Shown in pieces: positions 57,945 to 64,000 of a stretch of 64,000 nt of DNA. Position numbers and translations under genes: made by a program. Within the stretch, counting starts at the first letter, position 1, and each line of letters begins with the position of its first letter. The notes beneath the pieces are model-generated. The model saw nothing but the letters and a program-made list of their open reading frames with translations. It made no database searches and was not told the DNA's origin. The DNA comes from Rhodanobacter sp. MP7CTX1 (lineage in GTDB: Bacteria; Pseudomonadota; Gammaproteobacteria; Xanthomonadales; Rhodanobacteraceae): contig NZ_JACHCN010000010.1 in assembly GCF_014205795.1 (NCBI RefSeq), positions 62,001 through 126,000 on the forward strand. Reading direction: 5' to 3'.

Positions 57945-58856
57945 TCAGAGCTCGACCGGCAGATTGCGCATCGTCCAGTCTTCGAATGAACCGTCGTACA
58001 GCACGGCATCGATCCCCACGGCACGCGCCGCGAACAGCACCGCCGTCGCCTGCTGGCCGATGTGGCAGTAGGCGATCACCCGATCGCTCGGCTTGACGCC
58101 GGCCTTGCGAAACAAGGCCAGCAGTTCGGTTGGCTTCTTCAGGGTCAGATCGTCGTTGGTGATGGCGGTGAAGGGCAGGCTGTGCGCACCGGGAATATGG
58201 CCGCGGCGGGGGTGACCATCCGCGCCGCTCTCTTCGAGGCCGTCGAAGTACATCGCGGCACGCGCATCAATGAGCACGTAATCCGGTTGCCGGGCGTGCG
58301 CGCGCACGAACCCGACATCGACGATGGTTGGCTGAAGGTTGAAGGGCGTCAGCGTTCCCGGCTGTGTGGCGGCGATGGCCCGGTCAGTCACGGCGCGGCC
58401 CTCGCGGCGCCACTTCGGCATACCGCCGTCGAGCAGGTCGGCATGCGCTCCCAGCCCGGCCGATTGCAGCGTGAACAATATCCGCGTCGCCACGGAGACC
58501 TGATCGTTTCCGAAGTACACCACGACGCGGGAACCGTCGGAGATGCCGAGGCGCTGCAGTCGCTGGCGCAGTTCCGACGCTGTCGGCATTTCCAGCGAAA
58601 GCTCGCCCGACGTGGCTGCGACGTCGGCAAGACGGACGAAACGCGCGCCGGGAATGTGCGCGGACTTGTACTGCGACTCTTCGCCGACCTGCAGCAGCAC
58701 GAGGTTCGGGTCGTGCAGGTGACTTTCCAGCCACGCTGTGGATACCCATGGCTCGGCTTGCGCTGTGGCCTGCGCATTCGCGCGGTACGGCATCGTCGCG
58801 GACCCGACGAGGATCCCAAACGCAACTGCCGCCTTCGCCAGAATCTTGATCTGCAT
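57945..58856 (-). CDS. Periplasmic two-domain sulfurtransferase
   Basis: A 303-residue thiosulfate/mercaptopyruvate sulfurtransferase with a signal peptide (MQIKILAKAAVAFGILVGSATM, ANAQA). Two rhodanese domains: the first inactive-type (VYFGNDQVSVATR), the second with the catalytic loop AYCHIGQQAT carrying C264. ATG 58856 has GGGAGA upstream and gives the signal peptide. It leads the five-gene minus-strand operon, divergent from the two-component system. It may load sulfur for the transporter. Confidence 0.86.
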   Translation of the reverse strand: MQIKILAKAAVAFGILVGSATMPYRANAQATAQAEPWVSTAWLESHLHDPNLVLLQVGEESQYKSAHIPGARFVRLADVAATSGELSLEMPTASELRQRLQRLGISDGSRVVVYFGNDQVSVATRILFTLQSAGLGAHADLLDGGMPKWRREGRAVTDRAIAATQPGTLTPFNLQPTIVDVGFVRAHARQPDYVLIDARAAMYFDGLEESGADGHPRRGHIPGAHSLPFTAITNDDLTLKKPTELLALFRKAGVKPSDRVIAYCHIGQQATAVLFAARAVGIDAVLYDGSFEDWTMRNLPVEL

Positions 58857-59009
58857 GGTTTCTCCCGATGTCGTGTGTGCGACAGATATAGGACACGCGG
58901 GAGCACAGCGGGATGGGCATGCGACGGAACCGGTCGGCGATGTGACGAAACGGTCCATGCGCGGATGGTTCGTGTGCGTGATCGCGCGTGCTTTGCTAAC
59001 GTGTCACGC

Positions 59010-60209
59010 ATGGATTTTCCCAACGACGACTTGCATGCCCGACTGCCGCGAAGCGTGTTGTCGGATCTCGGCAGCTGGACGCTCTACCAGAGCTTTCGCA
59101 CCTTCACCTGGTCCTGGTTGCTGCGCCGGGGAATCGTGTTGTGGCCGCTGGCGATCCTCGCCGGTTGCACGTATGCCACCTGGCATGCGTCGGGCATGGA
59201 TGCATGGGGTGACTGGCCGGGGCTCGCGCTCCGGGCTTGCGTCGCATCGTTGATCGCAGTCTCGACGGGCCCCTTGCTCGCCACATTGATTCGGCAATGG
59301 CATCTGCCGCTGGTGGTGGAGCGCGCGCTGGTACTGTTGGCGATCCTGTTAGGGCTATGGATCGGCGTCATCGCCCTGGACTGGGCGGGCACCTATCACG
59401 CCCATCTCATGCAGGCCTATGCCGGGCGCCCGATGGGACCCAACCTGCTCGGCCAAGCCGTTTCAAACTTTCTCGCTGCCACCATCAACGCGTCCGTCTT
59501 TGTACTGATCGTCGCGGGCGGAGGCTTCTCAGCGATCTATTATCTTGGCGAACAGCGACGCCTTGCCCAGTACGCAGCGGGTCGCCAGATCGAAAGCCTG
59601 CGCGCGGAACGAAACGCAGCCGACATGCGATTGGCCATCCTGCAGGCGCAGGTCGAACCACATTTCCTCTTCAATACGCTGGCGTCGGTGCGGTCACTGA
59701 TCGCCAGCGAGCCCGAGCGCGCTGCAAGAACCATCGACGCGCTTGCGGCGTATCTGCGAGTCGCGTTGCCACGCATCCGCACAACCGGCATCGAGGAAGC
59801 CACACTCGGTCGCCAGATCGATCTCTGCCTGGGCTATCTCGAGATCATGAATGTCCGTACGGCCGGCCGCATTGAGGTTCACGTCGATGCGAGCGACGAT
59901 GTCCGGGCGCTGCCGTTTCCCCCGTTGATCCTGCTGACGCTGGTAGAGAACGCGATGACCCACGGCATCGAGCCGAAACCGGGCCCCGGCGTGATCGCGA
60001 TCATCGCCGGCGCCGCGGACGGATTCCTGAGCGTGAGCGTCGAGGACGATGGCCGGGGATTGCAGCCCGGCACCACGCCCGGCCTGGGCCTCGCGAATGT
60101 TCGCGCCCAGCTCCACGATCGTTTCGGAACGCGCGCGCGCTTCGACATCGCAGCACGAGCCGCAGGCGGAGTGACCGCACGCATCCACATTCCGCTCACG
60201 TTCCCATGA
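59010..60209 (+). CDS. LytS/YehU-type sensor histidine kinase
   Basis: A 399-residue membrane kinase. The N-terminal third has four helices (RRGIVLWPLAILAGCTYA, ALRACVASLIAVSTGPLLA, ALVLLAILLGLWIGVIAL, NASVFVLIVAGGGFSAIYYLG) without an obvious sensor domain. The His_kinase motif VEPHFLFN has H218; the ATPase domain has LVENAMTHGIEP and DDGRGLQ. It is coupled by ATGA to the response regulator. The divergent sulfur operon lies 153 bases away and is its likely target. Confidence 0.88.
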   Translation: MDFPNDDLHARLPRSVLSDLGSWTLYQSFRTFTWSWLLRRGIVLWPLAILAGCTYATWHASGMDAWGDWPGLALRACVASLIAVSTGPLLATLIRQWHLPLVVERALVLLAILLGLWIGVIALDWAGTYHAHLMQAYAGRPMGPNLLGQAVSNFLAATINASVFVLIVAGGGFSAIYYLGEQRRLAQYAAGRQIESLRAERNAADMRLAILQAQVEPHFLFNTLASVRSLIASEPERAARTIDALAAYLRVALPRIRTTGIEEATLGRQIDLCLGYLEIMNVRTAGRIEVHVDASDDVRALPFPPLILLTLVENAMTHGIEPKPGPGVIAIIAGAADGFLSVSVEDDGRGLQPGTTPGLGLANVRAQLHDRFGTRARFDIAARAAGGVTARIHIPLTFP

Positions 60210-60958
60210 CCGCACCCATAACGGCCCTCATCGCCGAAGACGAGGAACCGCAGCGAACGGAGCTGCGCGGCATGCTGGCAACCCTGTGGCCGGAGCTGAT
60301 CGTTGTCGCCGAATGCGCTGATGGCATCAGCGCGCTTGATGCGTGGACATCGAAGAAACCGGACGTTGCCTTCCTCGACATCCGCATGCCGGGACTTGGT
60401 GGTCTTGAGGTGGCACAACAGGCCGAAAGTCCAGCCCAAGTCGTCTTCATCACCGCTCACGACGAATTCGCGGTGAAGGCCTTCGACGCTGGCGCCATCG
60501 ACTACCTGCTGAAACCAATCCGCGCCGATCGCCTCACCGAAACGGTGGCACGTTTGCGCAGCCGCCAGCCCGCAACGCAAGTCGATCTGACGGCATTGAT
60601 CGACAGCCTCACCGGCCGGTTGACGCGAGCGGAGACGATCACCTGGATTACCGCCAGCATCGGCGATACCGTCCGGATGATCCCCATTGAAGACGTCATT
60701 TTTTTCCAGTCCGAGGAAAAGTACACCCGCGTAGCCACCGCCGCCGATGCCGCATTCATCCGGACGCCGCTGAAGGATCTGATGCTCAAGCTCGATCCGG
60801 AAGTGTTCTGGAGGGTTCATCGCAATGCCATCGTTCGCGTGTCGGCGATCCGGCAGGTCAAGCCGGACGGGGATGGTCGCTTGCTTGTCTGGCTCCATGG
60901 CATCACCGAGCCGCTTCGCGTGAGCGACGCGTTTCGCCATCGTTTCCGCGCCATGTGA
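60206..60958 (+). CDS. LytTR-family response regulator
   Basis: A 250-residue regulator. Receiver domain residues 6-115 with acidic pocket ALIAEDEEP and phospho-acceptor D58 in AFLDIRMPG; C-terminal LytTR DNA-binding domain from about 140 with MIPIEDVIFFQSEEKYTRV and VFWRVHRNAIVRVSAI. It is likely phosphorylated by the kinase encoded before it. LytTR targets are direct repeats upstream of genes, probably in the 58857-59009 gap. Confidence 0.9.
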   Translation: MTAPITALIAEDEEPQRTELRGMLATLWPELIVVAECADGISALDAWTSKKPDVAFLDIRMPGLGGLEVAQQAESPAQVVFITAHDEFAVKAFDAGAIDYLLKPIRADRLTETVARLRSRQPATQVDLTALIDSLTGRLTRAETITWITASIGDTVRMIPIEDVIFFQSEEKYTRVATAADAAFIRTPLKDLMLKLDPEVFWRVHRNAIVRVSAIRQVKPDGDGRLLVWLHGITEPLRVSDAFRHRFRAM

Positions 60959-60959
60959 T

Positions 60960-61466
60960 GTGGCATTTCCCAGCAGTTGCCGCGGCGGCTCATCGACGCA
61001 GTGAAGCCGTAGTCTTTGAGCAGATCCCGGAAGTCTTCACTGGCACACTTCCGCGGTCGCTATGAAAGATCAGTCCCGCCTGCTTGCTGGGATGACGTTT
61101 AAACCAGGCCATGCGCAGCGCGTCGATGACGATATCCAGGGTCATGTCTTCGCGCATCGACCAACCCGCGACCTGACGGCTGAACAGATCGATCACCACG
61201 GCCAAGAACAACCAGCCTTCGTCGGTAGCGACGTAGGTGATGTCACCACCCCAGACCTTATCCGGCGCGGCCACCGTGAACTGACGGTTGAGCAGGTTGG
61301 GGGCGATCGGCAGGTCATGGTTGCTGTGGGTGGTCACCTCGAACCGTTTCTTGCCCTTCGCGCGAATGCCGTGTTTCTGCATCAGCATCAGCAGCCGATG
61401 CTTGCCCACGCGGACGCCTTTGTTTTGGAGGTCGCGCCAGATGCGGGGCGGCCCCAGTTGGATGGG
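60960..61466 (-). pseudogene. Broken IS3-family transposase (OrfB) remnant
   Basis: The main frame (61409-60990) has DKVWGGDITYVATDEGWLFLAVVIDLFSRQVAGW and FHSDRGS, two of the three DDE residues. A few bases are lost after DRGS, shifting the frame; the right frame continues as CASEDFRDLLKDYGFTASMSRRGNCW and stops near 60960. At the other end homology begins near 61466 (PIQLGPPRIW). No complete insertion sequence ends are seen. Confidence 0.85.
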
Positions 61467-61638
61467 TGATCCTTTCGATGGGGAGGTCTGCTTTCTTACT
61501 GTCGGCTCGCGACATTGAGGCTACGTTGGGGCGGCTGCCCAACTCATTTAGCTGGGGCTTCGACTGCCCGCCTTCCGCATGGTTACACCGACGCATTCGC
61601 GGTATGGTACCCCGGCGGTACATCGCTCAGGGGGAGTC

Positions 61639-62376
61639 ATGGCAAAACGCAAGGGAGGTGGCGTTGAGGTCTTGATCTCGCTGCCATGGCCGGTCTGCAT
61701 CTTGCTTGGCCTGCTCGCCTACATCGGTTTTCGCTACGGCATCGGCTGGTATCTCAGCTCAGGCAGCAGTCCGATATTGATTGGTTTGGGCAAGCAGGCC
61801 GCTAACGGCACCTACGCGCCCCTCGGGTGGATAGCGTTGGGCATTTGCTGGGCTGGCGGTCTCATCTCCTTCTTTCGTCAACGTAGCCGCAGACACTTGC
61901 TGGATACACAGACCGGACTCGACAGCTTGTGCGCCATGAGCTGGCGCGAGTTTGAGATGCTGGTAGGCGAGGCGTTTCGTCGCCGCGGTTATGCCATCCA
62001 GGAAACTGGGCTTGGCGGTGCGGATGGTGGTGTCGACCTGAGCCTGCGTAAGGGCGGTAAGACGACGCTCGTGCAGTGCAAGCAATGGAAGACGCAGCAC
62101 GTCGACGTCAAGGTCGTGCGTGAGATGTTTGGTTTGCTGGCGCATCATGGCGCGGCGGCAGTGAAGATCGTTGCAGTGGGCGACTACACCACTGATGCGA
62201 AGCGTTTTGCGCTGGGCAAGCCGATTGAGCTGATTCATGGTGAGGCGTTGCTTGCGATGGTGCGCGAAGGTCAGACGCCGCCGTTACGGTCTCAAATACT
62301 GCGATCACTTCGAAGCTGGGTAGCTAGTCGCAGCCCGCCTTCAGCGTATCTAGGTAATCAGCCCACTCTTGCATGA
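61639..62376 (+). CDS. Membrane-anchored Mrr-like restriction endonuclease
   Basis: A 245-residue protein with two N-terminal helices (ISLPWPVCILLGLLAYIGF and LGWIALGICWAGGLISFF) and a C-terminal Mrr-type nuclease domain. The catalytic D-QxK motif is GGADGGVDLSLRKG then VQCKQWKTQHVDVKVVREMFG. ATG 61639 has GGGGAG five bases before it. Membrane-bound Mrr-like nucleases occur among defence genes; a role against phage or mobile DNA is inference. Its end overlaps the integrase end by 53 bases tail to tail. Confidence 0.8.
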   Translation: MAKRKGGGVEVLISLPWPVCILLGLLAYIGFRYGIGWYLSSGSSPILIGLGKQAANGTYAPLGWIALGICWAGGLISFFRQRSRRHLLDTQTGLDSLCAMSWREFEMLVGEAFRRRGYAIQETGLGGADGGVDLSLRKGGKTTLVQCKQWKTQHVDVKVVREMFGLLAHHGAAAVKIVAVGDYTTDAKRFALGKPIELIHGEALLAMVREGQTPPLRSQILRSLRSWVASRSPPSAYLGNQPTLA

Positions 62377-63541
62377 TCTTCCGACGTTCAGGCAAGTGCT
62401 GCGTCTTGTTGTAGACGCCGGGCACACCTGGTTCCTTATGCGATAGCTGTCGCTCCAGCGCCTCGGGATTCCAACCAAGCTCACCCAACAGAGTGCGGGC
62501 CATGTGGCGGAAGCCATGGCCGGTGATGATGCCTTTGTAGCCGATTCGGGCCAGAGCTGCATTCACCGCACCGTCTGACATATTGCGGCTGGAACTACGC
62601 GCGCCGGGGAACACGTATTTACCACGACCAGTAAGCGGATGCAGCTCACGCAAGATGGCTACGGCCTGACGCGCGAGTGGAACAGAGTGTGGTTTGGTAT
62701 TGGGGTTCTCCTTGGCTGCCTTGCGCAACTTCTGGATCATCGGCGGCACCTTATAGACAGGATTTTGGCCATCTAGGTCGAATTGCGCCCATTCCGCCTG
62801 GCGGATCTCGCCCGGACGGCAAAACCACAAGGGTGCCAGCCTGAGCGCACACTCCACTACGAATGTGCCAGTAAAACCGTCGATCGCTCGCATCAGTTCA
62901 CCAACTTGCACCGGATCGATGATCGTCGCGTAATTTTGTGGCTGTCGTGCTGGGAGGGTATCGCGCAGATCAGCCGCAGGATCACGGCTTGCGCGCTCGG
63001 TGGCGACAGCGAAACGAAACACTCGGCTCAACTGGTTCCTCAGCCGGTGCGCCTGTTCCTTATGCCCACGCTTTACAAGGCGCGCCAGCAGTGGCCGAAT
63101 TTCAGCAACACCTACGTCAGCCACGGGTAAGCGTCCAATCCACGGGAAAGCATGGTTCTCCAGCCGGTCCCGCTCTTTGGCGAACTGGCCTGGCGTCCAC
63201 TCATGCTGCCTTACAGCCAACCACTCGCGCGCTATCACTTCAAAGCTGTTGGCGGCACGATCCACGCCAGCGGCCTTGACGGCCTTGCGTTGCGCGCCAG
63301 GATTAACGCCAGCGGCTATCAGCTTGCGGGCGGCATCGCGCTTTTCGCGAGCCTCCTTCAGGCCCGTGTCCGGATAGGTACCCATGCTCAGAGTCTTTCG
63401 CTTTCCGCCAAACCGATAGTCAAAACGCCACCAGCGAGAGCCATTCGTGTTCAGCAGCAGATACATGCCGCCGCCGTCTGTCAGCTTGCGGGCTTTGTCA
63501 GCTGGCTTGGCATTCTTAATTTGTAGATCGGACAGCGACAT
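62324..63541 (-). CDS. P4-type tyrosine integrase
   Basis: A 405-residue site-specific recombinase. DUF4102 arm-binding domain residues 1-90, SAM-like core-binding domain, and catalytic domain with Arg in WFCRPGEIRQAEW, HxxR in GHGFRHMART, His in LSHKEPG and Tyr in GVYNKTQHLPERR. ATG 63541 starts MSLSDLQIKNAKPADKARKL. It lies right next to a tRNA-Met gene, as P4-type integrases do, and probably moved the element from about 54350 to 63793. Confidence 0.93.
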   Translation of the reverse strand: MSLSDLQIKNAKPADKARKLTDGGGMYLLLNTNGSRWWRFDYRFGGKRKTLSMGTYPDTGLKEAREKRDAARKLIAAGVNPGAQRKAVKAAGVDRAANSFEVIAREWLAVRQHEWTPGQFAKERDRLENHAFPWIGRLPVADVGVAEIRPLLARLVKRGHKEQAHRLRNQLSRVFRFAVATERASRDPAADLRDTLPARQPQNYATIIDPVQVGELMRAIDGFTGTFVVECALRLAPLWFCRPGEIRQAEWAQFDLDGQNPVYKVPPMIQKLRKAAKENPNTKPHSVPLARQAVAILRELHPLTGRGKYVFPGARSSSRNMSDGAVNAALARIGYKGIITGHGFRHMARTLLGELGWNPEALERQLSHKEPGVPGVYNKTQHLPERRKIMQEWADYLDTLKAGCD

Positions 63542-63631
63542 AACGGCAGCCCTTTGGCGGTAGCTTTTTTGACGGCAGAGATCTCCCGCCAAAACTACCG
63601 CTCCGTGACGGTAGATTGTAGTGGACGGCAT
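63542..63631. repeat. Repeated GRCGGYAG-type octamers upstream of the integrase
   Basis: Octamers close to GACGGYAG are found at 63542-63549, 63556-63563, 63571-63578, 63607-63614 and 63624-63631, with an inverted copy around 63596. They lie directly upstream of the integrase start and are candidates for arm-type integrase binding sites. Confidence 0.45.
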
Positions 63632-63648
63632 GCTACTACGCTGGACAT

Positions 63649-63690
63649 GAAAAAGGCCGGAACCCTTGATGTTGTTGGGTCTGCCGGCCT
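63649..63690 (-). terminator. Terminator-like hairpin after tRNA-Met
   Basis: On the minus strand, AGGCCGG at 63690-63684 pairs with CCGGCCT at 63660-63654, reinforced by ACCC/GGGT inside, followed by a TTTTTC tract. It lies about 30 bases past the tRNA 3' end. Confidence 0.65.
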
Positions 63691-63716
63691 ACTTTGGATG
63701 TCGCTGGATTACTTTT

Positions 63717-63793
63717 TGGTGGCTATGGGTGGACTCGAACCACCGACCCCAGCATTATGAGTGCTGTGCTCTAACCAGCTGAGCTACATAGCC
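63717..63793 (-). tRNA. tRNA-Met (CAT), elongator type
   Basis: A full cloverleaf read on the minus strand: acceptor GGCTATG with CATAGCC, D-loop AGCTCAGCTGGTTAGAGC, anticodon stem-loop CAGCA-CTCATAA-TGCTG with anticodon CAT, T-arm GGTGG-TTCGAGT-CCACC, discriminator A and encoded CCA. It closely resembles E. coli elongator tRNA-Met. An Ile2 (lysidine) identity is unlikely. It is the attachment site of the element to its left. Confidence 0.93.
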
Positions 63794-63971
63794 ATTCGGA
63801 AACCCGCCATGCCGGATCAGAACGATACGGGCGGGGCGCGGAAGTTTAGTCGTCCTGGGCCTCGCGTTCAAGTCTGATGCTTGCGGGTGCTTTGCGCGCT
63901 GTGGTTGAATCGGGGCAAGGATTGGGTGCTTTTGCCTTGCGCATGGCACCCGTATGGCTCCAGGAGGCGGG

Positions 63972-64000
63972 ATGATCGACGTTGATGGCTATCGTCCGAA
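63972..64000 (+). CDS. rppH: RNA pyrophosphohydrolase RppH, N-terminal fragment
   Basis: The last 29 bases begin a gene: ATG 63972 encodes MIDVDGYRP, with GGAGG just before it. This matches the RppH/NudH start (MIDxDGYRPNVG), the Nudix enzyme that removes pyrophosphate from mRNA 5' ends. The rest is past the window, so the call rests on nine residues plus context. Confidence 0.75.

Noticed and set aside
58062-59009. Upstream extension of the histidine kinase frame
   Set aside because: It is antisense to the sulfurtransferase gene; the kinase similarity and hydrophobic helices begin at ATG 59010.
63755-63949. Small minus-strand frame ending GYVAQLVRAQHS
   Set aside because: It is a translation across the tRNA-Met gene, a well-known false ORF type.

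Overview
The window reads as a stretch of a high-GC gammaproteobacterial chromosome, most likely order Lysobacterales (Xanthomonadales), probably family Rhodanobacteraceae. The evidence is a xanthomonadin-type aryl polyene pigment cluster next to a XanB2-type chorismatase, gammaproteobacterial hemF, glmU, atp and rppH genes, and a hopanoid cluster. Genus cannot be told from the sequence alone. Several starts appear to be TTG or GTG, and translational coupling through ATGA-type overlaps is very common.

Layout. 1-85: 5' end of hemF. 321-10097: aryl polyene (xanthomonadin-like) genes: ketosynthase, chain-length factor and glycosyltransferase on plus; ACP, membrane protein, dehydratase, acyltransferase, LolA-like carrier, MMPL exporter and second dehydratase on minus; xanB2 on plus. 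10173-20786: lipoprotein, glmU, a DUF748 protein and the atpIBEFHAGDC operon. 21054-21967: phasin and queD. 22201-43729: an isoprenoid-hopanoid supercluster. A minus-strand arm carries mevalonate diphosphate decarboxylase, phosphomevalonate kinase, an HMG-CoA reductase-mevalonate kinase fusion, idi, hpnH and hpnB. Divergent from it run hpnI, hpnJ, hpnK, hpnL and a diiron ferritin-like protein, then hpnA (minus), a eukaryotic-type squalene synthase, shc, hpnG, copC/copD and ispA. Together they can be followed from HMG-CoA to IPP, FPP, squalene, hopene, adenosylhopane and glycosylated hopanepolyols.

43730-64000 is accessory DNA. It has a diguanylate cyclase remnant, two tandem sedolisin (S53) proteases of which one has lost active-site residues, and an unusual gene joining an integrase arm-binding domain to a TrmB/LuxR-type regulator. 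A hipBA module follows, next to a truncated exonuclease gene. From about 54350 to 63793 lies a 9.3 kb element flanked by a decayed and an intact tRNA-Met copy, with a P4-type integrase beside the intact tRNA. It carries a broken AbiE toxin-antitoxin operon, a five-gene sulfur-handling operon (sulfurtransferase, split YeeE/YedE transporter, rhodanese-like protein with Ser for Cys, MOCOS-like class V aminotransferase) divergent from a LytS/LytTR two-component system, a broken IS3 transposase and a membrane-anchored Mrr-like nuclease. rppH resumes the core chromosome.

Strongest candidates for undescribed biology: the sulfur operon with its two-component system, the integrase-regulator chimera, the paired active/inactive sedolisins, and the diiron protein in a mevalonate-fed hopanoid cluster.
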